Both the position numbers and the translations under genes were made by a program. A stretch of 64,000 bases of DNA from the NCBI RefSeq assembly GCF_001652275.1, contig NZ_LVZK01000001.1:496001-560000 (forward strand), given 5' to 3'. Of this stretch, positions 36,857 through 44,343 are shown piece after piece; position 1 is the stretch's first letter; the number at the start of each line of letters is the position of its first letter. The notes beneath the pieces were generated by a model that saw nothing but the letters and a program-made list of their open reading frames with translations, was not told where the DNA came from and did no database searches. The stretch comes from Peptidiphaga gingivicola. Its GTDB lineage: Bacteria; Actinomycetota; Actinomycetes; Actinomycetales; Actinomycetaceae.

Positions 36857-37306
36857 AAGACACCTCCTATCAACGCAACATCAGTCTTAACGATACGGCG
36901 AAATCCCCCGCAAGGCATCATCGTACGGGCCTTCTCCCCAAAGGTTTGACGGCGAACACACTGGATTTGCGGCGCTTGACCGCGTTCGGGGCACCGAGTA
37001 AGCCGATAACGTAACTGCGGACCGACGTCAATCTGTGGAATGAAACACTCTTTAACACGACGGTAGCTGAATATGAAATGAGATGTTCAAGGCCAATCGA
37101 CTCGACGTCGGAGTGCCCGTCAAGGCCGTCTCGCATGCATTGATCGGCGTAGATGCGGACGCTGGCCCGTCGGATCTGTTTGATGCCCATCTGTTCGAAA
37201 ACCGAGGCGACCCTGCGTCCTCGGCGTGAAAGGAACCTGCATCGTCGGCGTGAAAGGAAACCGTGCCCAAGGCAATCTATTCTGCGCTCGCGAGAGCCCT
37301 CGCGGC
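36857..37306. other. Intergenic region upstream of fhaA
   Basis: No intact gene is visible. A 16-base stretch (TCGGCGTGAAAGGAAC-like) occurs twice around 37216-37260. The left end must contain the fhaA operon promoter. Confidence 0.4.
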
Positions 37307-37658
37307 AGCGTTATCGCGGCCGGCGCCGCCGCGATCGTGGGAGGCAAGATCGCCCACTCGACGGTCTCGGAGCAACTCGCCCAGGAGAGGATCGATGTGC
37401 CCCCTGTCAGGGCGGCGTCGAGGCGCCCAAAGACAAGGAGTCGCAGGAGGCGCTTCGTCCCTGCGTCGGGCAGAGGCTCACAACCGGCCCCGAGCGAAGG
37501 CCTTTGCCGACCATTGCATCCGCCAGCACATGCTCGAGGCCTCCGGCGGAGCGGCTCCGGCGGAGGCGGATAAGGCCGGCCGAGTCCGACGGCGCGGAGT
37601 GTCGCAAGGATCATCGCCGTCGGACTTGGAAAACCCGGCGGCGGCCTATATGCTGTAG
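37307..37658 (+). pseudogene. Frameshifted remnant of a small actinobacterial membrane protein
   Basis: Three successive frames give one recognisable protein pattern. These are GAAAIVGGKIAHSTVSEQLA (from about 37307), then GGVEAPKDKESQEALRP (about 37409-37490), then AKAFADHCIRQHMLEASGG (about 37495-37560). This layout (membrane helix, xVSxQLxxEKI, a KxFADxxIxxHxLxASGGxxY-like segment) resembles proteins often misannotated as LigA-like or ring-opening dioxygenases in actinobacteria. Two frameshifts break it and the C-terminal helices are absent. The family link is from memory. Confidence 0.5.
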
Positions 37659-37678
37659 GTCGCCGCGCAAGCGGCCAA

Positions 37679-37762
37679 GCTCAAGTGGCGGAATAGGCAG
37701 ACGCGCACGGTTCAGGTCCGTGTGCCCGAAAGGGCGTGGGGGTTCAACTCCCCCCTTGAGCA
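37679..37762 (+). tRNA. tRNA-Leu (CAG)
   Basis: This 84-nt class II tRNA has acceptor GCTCAAG/CTTGAGC, anticodon loop TTCAGGT (CAG), variable arm TGTGCCCGAAAGGGCGT and T-arm GGGGGTTCAACTCCCCC. It occupies the same place as leuT next to fhaA in M. tuberculosis. The accessory lasso region starts right after it. Confidence 0.95.
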
Positions 37763-37793
37763 CAGACATGCGCATACACAACACTGCCTGACG

Positions 37794-37859
37794 ATCCATT
37801 TTCCCCCCGCAACACGCGAAAATTAGAAAGCTGCAATACGCGAAGATTGGAAAATGGAT
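37794..37859. repeat. 11-bp inverted repeat flanking a 24-bp imperfect direct repeat
   Basis: ATCCATTTTCC (37794-37804) and GGAAAATGGAT (37849-37859) are perfect complements. Between them, a 24-base unit beginning CAACACGCGAA is repeated imperfectly (37810 and 37834). It could be a tRNA-Leu terminator or a scar of insertion. Confidence 0.55.
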
Positions 37860-38390
37860 GCCGACACGGGGCTACATGCCCGAGCATAGACACGCATGCA
37901 AAGCTGCCTCTCCTCATCAGGGACCCTTGTCTTTGACTTTCAGGCCTTCCGCGCTTAAATCCAGGAGGTTTCGAATTGTCTTGTACACACTCAAGCAGAT
38001 CCTTGTACGAAACCTCAAACTTCTCTATATGAAACATTCGGATGCGTAAGATGAATCTTGGCGTTTGGCTCGCGTCTCCAAAGACGGACAATGCGTATTT
38101 TGTATTGGCAAAGCAAGGAATGAAATTCATTTATGAATGGCAATGAGATACTCACAATATATTGACCCATATTCGTCGTCTCGAATGTTATACGCGTCAT
38201 TTGAAGGGAACGCGGGTGAAATTCGTGCGCTCGCTGATAGAGCTGACAGTCCGCCCTCTTTTCATACGCCTCATTGACCCTCGAATTCGATTGGAAGCGA
38301 TGGACAAGAAGGTTTCATTAGCGGGACTAAACGTGTTTGTCAATGGTGTGAGTAAACCCTTAGTCATGCTTGTGCCGATCGATACTCGCT
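37860..38390. other. AT-richer region with no recognisable gene
   Basis: A frame of 76 codons is open at 38162-38392 but its product resembles nothing and has no ribosome site. Composition is AT-richer than the operon to the left. I see no integrase or insertion sequence. Confidence 0.4.
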
Positions 38391-38600
38391 AGTAGTCTTC
38401 AAGCTAAGCGAAGTAAATACGACTAAAGAACACAGCTGACGGTGCCCTGGTACAGCATCGGGTTGAGTCACGATTCGACAGAAGAGAATCGATGCTTCGT
38501 AAGCCTTCACCTCTCAAGCGGATCGGTTGGCTATCGCAGCCGGCAAAGCTTGACAACAACCAAATAGAAGACCCGTCACGACTGAGACTGACATTTTCTC
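38391..38600 (+). repeat. Upstream duplication, copy A (before lasso precursor 1)
   Basis: From TAGTAGTCTT onward this stretch aligns with 42877-43060 over about 200 bases with many changes. Shared landmarks are GGTGC(C/T)CTGGTA, then CAGC and GAGTT(G/A). With the element at 38777-38952 it forms the upstream half of an old duplication of the precursor region. Confidence 0.5.
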
Positions 38601-38776
38601 TGCTCAGGGGCTTCTATTAGGACGTTTCCATTTTGGCGGCGTTCTTTCCGTCAACCTGTCGCGCACACCCCTGTGCGCGTCGTCAAATGCATCGTTCTTC
38701 AATTTCCCCTTGCCACTCCGACCTCGTCAACTCTTCCTTAAGCGCTCGCCGCCCTAAACGCGGAGCGCGTTTCCCA

Positions 38777-38952
38777 GGCTTGGTTTCCCATTCGGGGGCC
38801 GTCAAAGACCAACTCGTTGCTGCCAGTCGTGGCGCCCGCGGCGTGACGGGTATGGAAGCCGCTGTCACATTGCTCTGCCGAACAGAGGAATCGTTCGTCG
38901 AAGCACGTGGAACGGCTTAAGTCACAAACAACAAACAAAGGAGGTGGCCTCA
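38777..38952 (+). promoter_or_regulatory. Conserved upstream element, copy 1, with hairpin
   Basis: This is one of three related elements before lasso precursors. It starts GGCTTGG, has a hairpin (38782-38800, GGTTTCCC / GGGGGCC with loop ATTC), then GACCAAC (38807-38813), GGCGTGACGGG (38840-38850) and finally AGGAGG just before the precursor ATG. It is the most diverged of the three copies. Confidence 0.5.
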
Positions 38953-39090
38953 ATGGCTACGTACGTTTCTCCCATGATCGAAGAGATCGCCGATTACACC
39001 GACACCACTCGGGGGTACTACCTCGGTTGGGCCGACGCCTTCGGCGGCGGTTTCGGAGGCGGCCGTTGGTACCCCTTGCCCTGGTGGTGA
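38953..39090 (+). CDS. Lasso peptide precursor 1
   Basis: This is a 45-residue precursor. The leader is residues 1-20 (MATYVSPMIEEIADYTDTTR), with the Tyr4-x-x-Pro7 motif that lasso RRE proteins recognise and Thr19 at position -2. The core is residues 21-45: it starts Gly21, and Asp28 is at core position 8, so an 8-residue macrolactam ring (Gly1 to Asp8) is predicted. The tail is very Gly-rich and ends in an aromatic stretch, RWYPLPWW. AGGAGG precedes the ATG. It belongs to the cassette with cyclase 1. The cleavage site and ring are inferred from family rules. Confidence 0.87.
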   Translation: MATYVSPMIEEIADYTDTTRGYYLGWADAFGGGFGGGRWYPLPWW

Positions 39091-39244
39091 GTCCGTCGCG
39101 CTCCTGAGCGCAGCGAAACCCAGCCAAGGCGGGATTGGACGGCGAGAGCGGTCCGCCGCGGAAGCTCGGCCGTGAGAAGGCTGCGGCCGGGTGCCGCGTC
39201 GCCGGACGCCCACGCCGTTCTGATCCTTTCCTGAACGGCACATC

Positions 39245-39280
39245 CCTGGGTGTGGGCCAGCGTTCTGGCCCACACCCAGG
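39245..39280 (+). terminator. Hairpin between precursor 1 and cyclase 1
   Basis: A perfect 16-bp stem (39245-39260 with 39265-39280, starting CCTGGGTGTG) with loop CGTT and a short TTT follow-up. It lies 22 bases before the cyclase start and probably reduces read-through so that precursor mRNA exceeds enzyme mRNA. It is a known arrangement in lasso operons. Confidence 0.75.
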
Positions 39281-39302
39281 TTTCAACTAGGAGCGAAGAC
39301 GG

Positions 39303-41123
39303 ATGCAGACATTGCTGGAAACTTTTCGACCCGACGAGCGCCGCCTGGTTTCGGTGCAGCTTTCGCCATATCTCGAGTGGTGGGTCGCCGACGGCCGCCG
39401 ACGCGAACGGCTGAGCCGCTCCGACGTCGGTTTCGACGCCCCGGAGTCTATGCGCGAGGCGATTCTCGGACTGCCGCACCGTGCGACCATTCGCCGGGCG
39501 GCCGAGGAGCTCGTGCATACCGACAGCCCGGGCGTCGCCGTTCTCTTCGACGGCATGGAGGTGATCGCCTTGGTTCCGGCGTGGTCGGGCGAAAGCCTGT
39601 ACTGGGCGGCCAAAGACGGCGTTCTTCTTCTGTCGACGTCGGCGCGCTCGATCGCCAAGGAGATAGGGGCCGACGTCAACCGCGCGTTCCTCGCCTCATT
39701 CTTGGTGGACGGCCTTCCCCTGGGAGTGATGTCCAGAATCTCTCCGTGGGACGGCGTCCAGGCGCTCGCACCCTTCGAAATGCTCCGGGCAGACAGAGAT
39801 TTGAGAGATTCGAGCGTCAACGCCCGGCCCGTTCAGGTCCCTCCCCGCATCGAGCCGACGGGCGAGGAAGAGGGGGACGTCGACGACGGCGTGACGGCTT
39901 TGCGCCAAGCGCTTGTGGAGGCGGCGTATCGGCGGTGCGCCGGGCATGAAGGCGTGATTTCCTGCGACATTTCCGGCGGCGTCGACTCGGCTGCGAACGC
40001 CTATCTTCTGCGGGCGCTCCACGTGGACTTCGACGCGACGCACGCCTCGTCGAGCTCTCAGTACAACCTCGACGACATGTGGGCCAAACGCATCGTCAAC
40101 GACGTCGGCGCGTCAGCCGCGTTCTACCCGGCGCTCGGATCGACAGGGCTCACCTTCGACGCCGGGGCGGCCTTCCCCAACGGCTACATTCCCGAGACGC
40201 CCGTCATGTGGTGCGACACCGAAGGATACGCCAAGGCGCTGGCGGACCGGATGGCGCCTGCCCGAAGGCGGCCGATCCGGCGGGGGAGGCACCACGCCGA
40301 GCGTTTCGACCCGCCGCCGGCCGCTCGCCTGCAGCTTATGGGGCTCGGCGGCGACGAGCTGTTTGCCCCATTGCCTGCGATAGCGTGGTCTTTGGCGCAC
40401 CAGGCGCCTTTGCGGGCGCCCCGCCTGGCTATCGGCTACTGCAGAAACAACCGCATACCCCTGCGGCGCGGCATCCCGAGCATTGCCAGCAAAGTCAGGT
40501 ACGGGCGGTGGGTTAGCCGCTCGATGCGCGAGCTCGCATCCAAAGGCTCGACGCCGAACGACGATCTGTCGTGGTCGGGTGGATTCTCCTTCCCCTCCTA
40601 TATGCTCAACGACGCAAAGGAGCTCGTGCGCGCGCCGTTCGACGCCGGAAGGCTGGAGCCTTTGAACGAGGACCGCACCGTCAACCAGGCCTTGGAGTCT
40701 CTGTTGGGGCAGGCGGCAATCATCCGCCAGGTCAACGACATGCTCGGCCAGGGCGGCATAACGTGGACGTCGATCTTCGTCGATCCCGGCGTCGTGCGCG
40801 CGGCCCTCGCGCTCCCCCTGAAGATGCGCCTGCATCCCTATATCAATAAGCCTTCCCTCTACCGCGCCATGCGCGGGCTCATGCCGCGCGAAATCTTCGC
40901 GCGGGCGACGAAGGGCGAATACACGAAGGACTCGTACGAGACGTTCTTTGCTCGCCGGGAGTTCCTCGTGGACGAGCTCGCGCACGGATACGTGGGGCAG
41001 CTGGGCTTGATCGATCGCAGCGCCCTCAAAGCAAAACTGTCGATGCAGGCGGTCTCCAGCGAGTTCCTCTTCGAATTGAAAAGGCTGGTCGCCGCTGAAA
41101 GGTGGATCCGAAGTGTTCGGTAA
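39303..41123 (+). CDS. Lasso peptide cyclase 1 (asparagine-synthetase-like, C protein)
   Basis: This ATP-dependent macrolactam synthetase has 606 residues. It activates the core Asp or Glu side chain as an AMP ester and joins it to the N-terminal Gly amine. The ATP pyrophosphatase loop is SGGVDS at 224-229, and the conserved GLGGDE is at 347-352. The N-terminal glutaminase-like domain lacks the Cys2 nucleophile, as in all lasso cyclases. A 21-residue Arg/Pro-rich insert (around 40249-40330) just before GLGGDE is absent from cyclase 2. The ATG at 39303 has AGGAG upstream. It overlaps B1-1. Confidence 0.92.
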   Translation: MQTLLETFRPDERRLVSVQLSPYLEWWVADGRRRERLSRSDVGFDAPESMREAILGLPHRATIRRAAEELVHTDSPGVAVLFDGMEVIALVPAWSGESLYWAAKDGVLLLSTSARSIAKEIGADVNRAFLASFLVDGLPLGVMSRISPWDGVQALAPFEMLRADRDLRDSSVNARPVQVPPRIEPTGEEEGDVDDGVTALRQALVEAAYRRCAGHEGVISCDISGGVDSAANAYLLRALHVDFDATHASSSSQYNLDDMWAKRIVNDVGASAAFYPALGSTGLTFDAGAAFPNGYIPETPVMWCDTEGYAKALADRMAPARRRPIRRGRHHAERFDPPPAARLQLMGLGGDELFAPLPAIAWSLAHQAPLRAPRLAIGYCRNNRIPLRRGIPSIASKVRYGRWVSRSMRELASKGSTPNDDLSWSGGFSFPSYMLNDAKELVRAPFDAGRLEPLNEDRTVNQALESLLGQAAIIRQVNDMLGQGGITWTSIFVDPGVVRAALALPLKMRLHPYINKPSLYRAMRGLMPREIFARATKGEYTKDSYETFFARREFLVDELAHGYVGQLGLIDRSALKAKLSMQAVSSEFLFELKRLVAAERWIRSVR

Positions 41124-41406
41124 AAAAGACGGAAAGAAGAACGCGGCGATCGACGGGCTGTCGCTGGCCCCGGGCGTCTCGGTTCTCGAGACGGAGAAGG
41201 GCACGGTCCTTTTCGACGGCAGGCAGGGCCGGTATTTCCAGCTCAACGAGCTCGGGCTGATCGTCGTGCGCTCTCTCGAAGAGGGAAAGGACGCTGACGC
41301 GATCGTCCGCCGCGTCGTCGAGGCCTACGACGTCGACGCGAAGACGGCCGACGCCGACGTGAGAGCCTTCCTCGCCCAGATCAAAGAACTCGGAGTCGCG
41401 GTGTGA
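41113..41406 (+). CDS. Lasso B1 protein 1 (PqqD-like RRE leader-binding protein)
   Basis: This 97-residue RiPP recognition element binds the precursor leader and delivers it to protease and cyclase. The PqqD-like winged helix is visible: LSLAPGVSVLETEKGTVLFD, GRYFQLNELGLIVVRSLEEG (the conserved YxLNxxG-type segment) and IVRRVVEAYDVDAKTADADV. The GTG at 41113 overlaps the cyclase 1 stop by 11 bases. It is nearly identical to B1-2 after residue 15. No B2 protease gene follows in this cassette. Confidence 0.88.
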   Translation: MFGKKDGKKNAAIDGLSLAPGVSVLETEKGTVLFDGRQGRYFQLNELGLIVVRSLEEGKDADAIVRRVVEAYDVDAKTADADVRAFLAQIKELGVAV

Positions 41407-42287
41407 CAGGCCGACTCGCCTTGTGAACGCTCTCCGCCCCGCACGGTCAAGGGCGGGCGTGGGCGGCTGGTTGAGCATGCGATCGCGAAATGCCGTGAAA
41501 CCGCGGAGCCTGCGGCGGGCTTCGGCGGGCGGCTCGCAACCCGTGGTCTGTGACGATTGCGGACCTGTCTGCTGACCCGCTGCATAACACCGCGGCCCGC
41601 GGACGGGACAATCTCGGGGTCGCGCGGTGGGCAGGCCTCGGCGGTTGACCACTTCGATTGCTCGTGAAATATTCAGGAATTCGAGTTCAGGGCTTTGTGC
41701 GGCGCTGCCAAAAGAACTAATCGATGTAATTTTTAAATATACACGTGGTTAAAAACTTAGTTAAATATGTAAGTAATCATTTATAATGATATTAGATTAT
41801 TAGACGCTAGTCAATAGTCAGTTTGTCACCTTTTGCGCTCTTGAGTCGAGCCCACTTCGGAAGTAAGCTTTTAGTCAAGAAAGGAAACAAGGGTAAACAC
41901 AATGAATCTGATGTGTTTGTCAAACTGAAGTTCGAGCTGCGGTTCTTTACAAAGGAGCCGAAGCCCCGCGGGATTTGAACCCCGAGACGACTTGATCGGC
42001 AATCCCGATCGAGCACGTCAAAAATTTGAAATAATCCATTTTTAAAGTTAAAGGGAAGAGATCCGTGTTCAGAAAGTCTCTCGCAATGATGTCGTTTCCG
42101 ACGGACTGCAGCTCTACACAATGTATTTAGGTGCGCATCTCCTTTAGGCGTGGTTCTTCTTTAGGACGTGCAGTCGCTTTAAGCACACGCCGCTTAGGCG
42201 TACGCGTCGCCGGGCGCACGCCCGTCGGCCCCGATTGAATCGCTCTGACTCACCTCTCTCATTTTCCCGGATTCTCGGGTCTCACTA
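41407..42287. other. Long gene-poor spacer between lasso cassettes
   Basis: The first 230 bases are GC-rich and the rest (from 41640) strongly AT-rich. No gene is convincing. Near 41960-42010 the minus strand reads GGGGTTCAAATCCCGCGGGG, like the 3' part of a tRNA, but no matching 5' half exists. The motif CTTGATCGGC (41991-42000) recurs at 43205 and 43656 upstream of precursors 3 and 4. Confidence 0.45.
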
Positions 42288-42442
42288 GCTTGGCTTCCCG
42301 TTTTTGGGAGGCCGTCATGGACCAACCCGTCACCGTCCATTCGTCTGTGGCGTGACGGGATGGAGGCCGCGTCGTTCCATGTCGCTCGTTTGAGCGTGCG
42401 AAGCGGCTTGACTGTATACAACAACGAATAGGAGGCAGCCTC
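42288..42442 (+). promoter_or_regulatory. Conserved upstream element, copy 2, with hairpin and putative promoter
   Basis: This copy starts GCTTGG, then has a perfect 8-bp hairpin GGCTTCCC (42292-42299) / GGGAGGCC (42306-42313), then GACCAAC (42320-42326). From 42349 to the ATG it is nearly identical to copy 3. TTGAGC (42390-42395) and TGTATA (42413-42418), 17 bases apart, could be a promoter. AGGAGG lies just before the start codon. Confidence 0.55.
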
Positions 42443-42583
42443 ATGGCTACTTACGTTTCCCCCGCGATTGAGCAGATCGCCGACTACACCGTTGCGACCC
42501 AGGGATTCATTCCCGGCCCATTCCGTGACATCTTCGGCGGCCGCGGCAACATCATCTTCTCAAACGGGAACCTCTCCAGCTGA
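42443..42583 (+). CDS. Lasso peptide precursor 2
   Basis: This is a 46-residue precursor. The leader is residues 1-20 with Tyr4-x-x-Pro7 and Thr19-Gln20 before the core. The 26-residue core starts Gly21 (GFIPGPFRD), placing Asp29 at core position 9, which predicts a 9-residue ring. The tail GGRGNII is followed by a Ser/Asn-rich end. The first 16 codons are identical at DNA level to those of precursor 3. AGGAGG is at 42430-42435. Gln rather than Arg at -1 differs from the other three precursors. Confidence 0.87.
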   Translation: MATYVSPAIEQIADYTVATQGFIPGPFRDIFGGRGNIIFSNGNLSS

Positions 42584-42629
42584 GTCTCGTTAGGGCAGGC
42601 AATGTCCTAACGAACTAGCTGAGGCTGGG

Positions 42630-42680
42630 GGATGCGTCGACGCGTCAGACAGTGAGGGAACCTTACGCGTCGGCGCATCC
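42630..42680 (+). terminator. Hairpin after precursor 2
   Basis: A 16-bp stem with one G-T pair (42630-42645, starting GGATGCGTCG, with 42665-42680) and a 19-base loop begins 46 bases after the stop codon. There is no T-tract. It probably terminates or stabilises the precursor 2 transcript. The rest of 42681-42876 is AT-rich with no gene. Confidence 0.65.
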
Positions 42681-42876
42681 AGACCGCACCGAAGGAAGCG
42701 TTTCGTGCTTCACGAAGTCTCTTGCCGAAAAACGGCATATTCTCGAAGCAATAATCTTGCAGTTTCTTGAAAATTACAAGACTATTAACAGACCAAATCC
42801 TTAATTTAAAGGGGGAAAAGTATAAATCAATGACTTCTATGTCACTATTTTAGTTCTTGAAACGACCTGTACTGAA

Positions 42877-43060
42877 TAGTAGTCTTATAACTAAACAAAC
42901 GGAACGAGGTTAATCAATGCAACTACGGTGCTCTGGTAAAGCAGCGAGTTGAAACTCGATCCATCACAAATGAATAGGATCTAAAATTACCCGTTAGTCT
43001 CAAATGGATTGGCTAATGCCAATGATCGCTCATGTCCGGTCCTAGGGCATCCGAGTTTTC
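42877..43060 (+). repeat. Upstream duplication, copy B (before lasso precursor 3)
   Basis: This stretch aligns with 38391-38600: both start near TAGTAGTCTT and share the GGTGCTCTGGTA landmark. The distance from the landmark to the precursor ATG is almost the same in both copies (about 565 bases), which argues for duplication of a whole upstream-plus-precursor unit. Confidence 0.5.
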
Positions 43061-43273
43061 GAATCCTTCGTCGAAAGCGCTTCTCGGGTTCGCAAAGATC
43101 TGCTGACATGCGTCGATCCCGACGGTGAAGAATCGTCGGCCTCGCGCTAGAGCGCTTTTCGAGAGCTCCTGGCGCTTTGTCATTTCTCTTATTCCCTCAT
43201 ACTTCTTGATCGGCGATTTAGTTCCGTCGGATCAAACAAGGGCATATGGCCTTTGCCGACGGCGACTGCCGCA

Positions 43274-43444
43274 GGCTTGGCTTTCCCAGGAAAGTCTTTA
43301 GACCAACCCGTCGATGCCTATCGAGGCGCCCGTGCAGTCGAAGTGCCCGCGGCGTGACGGGATGGAAGCCGCGTCGTTCCATGTCGTTCGTTTGAGCGTG
43401 CGAAGCGGCTTGACTGTATACAACAACGAATAGGAGGCAGCCTC
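43274..43444 (+). promoter_or_regulatory. Conserved upstream element, copy 3, with hairpin and putative promoter
   Basis: GGCTTTCC (43279-43286) and GGAAAGTC (43289-43296) form a hairpin at the same place as in copies 1 and 2 with compensating base changes. GACCAAC follows at 43301-43307. The 94 bases before the ATG are nearly identical to copy 2. TTGAGC (43392-43397) and TGTATA (43415-43420) are 17 bases apart. Confidence 0.55.
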
Positions 43445-43576
43445 ATGGCTACTTACGTTTCCCCCGCGATTGAGCAGATCGCCGACTACACCGACACGAC
43501 CCGCGGTTGGTTCCATGGATCTTGGAGGGACATTTATGGTGGTCGGGCTTTTGTTAGGGTTGAAAGGCCCTGGTAA
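43445..43576 (+). CDS. Lasso peptide precursor 3
   Basis: This is a 43-residue precursor with the shared 20-residue leader (Tyr4-x-x-Pro7, Thr19-Arg20). The 23-residue core starts Gly21 (GWFHGSWRD), with Asp29 at core position 9 for a 9-residue ring. The tail has IYGGR and then a Val/Arg-rich end finishing in Pro-Trp. Compared with precursors 2 and 4 it keeps Gly at core 5, Arg8-Asp9 and the Gly-Gly-Arg after the ring, and varies elsewhere. AGGAGG precedes the ATG. Confidence 0.87.
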   Translation: MATYVSPAIEQIADYTDTTRGWFHGSWRDIYGGRAFVRVERPW

Positions 43577-43729
43577 GAATTGCGGCGAACCGTTTTTGAG
43601 AAGTCTGCGGCGCGGGTGTCACGACTAATCATTTCGGCTACGAGCCTGCAACAGTCTTGATCGGCAGCTGAAAGAGGAGCGGCATCAGTGCGCAGACAGG
43701 TTGTGGATGTCCGCAACTTAATTCTCCAT

Positions 43730-43764
43730 GGCGGGGGCTGAGGACTAGATTTTCGGCTCCCGCC
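43730..43764 (+). terminator. Hairpin between precursors 3 and 4
   Basis: GGCGGGGGC (43730-43738) pairs with GCTCCCGCC (43756-43764) with one G-T pair, leaving a 17-base loop. It lies 62 bases before precursor 4. It may limit read-through from precursor 3. Confidence 0.5.
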
Positions 43765-43825
43765 GACGGGCCTGACGGCAAATGATCGTCAAGTTCAACA
43801 ATCAAAACGAATAGGAGGCAGCCTC

Positions 43826-43945
43826 ATGGCTACTTACGTTTCCCCCGCGATCGAGCAGATCGCCGACTACGCCGAAGCGACCCGCGGCTGGTTCTACGGA
43901 CCGCTGCGTGACTTTATCGGCGGGCGAGGACGCATCGTCCTCTGA
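43826..43945 (+). CDS. Lasso peptide precursor 4
   Basis: This is a 39-residue precursor, the shortest of the four. The leader is residues 1-20 (Tyr4-x-x-Pro7, Thr19-Arg20; Tyr15-Ala16 in place of Tyr-Thr). The 19-residue core starts GWFYGPLRD with Asp29 at core position 9, predicting a 9-residue ring. The tail FIGGRGRIVL has the compact length usual for lasso peptides. Only the last 20 bases upstream (ACGAATAGGAGGCAGCCTC) match the other precursors; the hairpin element is not conserved here. Confidence 0.87.
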   Translation: MATYVSPAIEQIADYAEATRGWFYGPLRDFIGGRGRIVL

Positions 43946-44084
43946 CCGGGCCGGCGTTGAGGTCGAACTGCGCGAAAAGCAGTGCCTTTGAGGATGTTTA
44001 GCGCATCATCGACTCAATGGCTTACAGAGAACACACCCGTCGCGAGCTTTCAAGCGTTGCGTTTGAATGCTGGGCGTCACTTTG

Positions 44085-44119
44085 CCGGATGCGGGCCGAC
44101 GCCCTTGGTCCGCATCCGG
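44085..44119 (+). terminator. Hairpin between precursor 4 and cyclase 2
   Basis: CCGGATGCGG (44085-44094) and CCGCATCCGG (44110-44119) form a perfect 10-bp stem with a 15-base loop. A 22-base unit containing GGTTCAAAACAATGCG occurs twice right after it. It lies 225 bases before the cyclase and likely partially terminates precursor mRNA. The rest of 43946-44343 holds no gene. Confidence 0.6.
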
Positions 44120-44343
44120 TTCAAAACAATGCGTCGCCCGGTTCAAAACAATGCGAAGCCCGGCGGCGCCTCTGACGAATCAGGCGACGCGCCTGCGCAA
44201 GTCACCAGTAACTTCCGTATTTGGATTGAAAACCGACACAGACATCCCGGTTGAGACACCAACCCAAAGGTCCCGATAGGGACATCGACCCAGACGTTCC
44301 GATAGAAAAACTCACACACCCTGCCGGGAAACAGGAGGCAAGA

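Noticed and set aside
38162-38392. 76-codon frame before the lasso locus
   Set aside because: No ribosome site, no family resemblance, and the composition is not like neighbouring genes.
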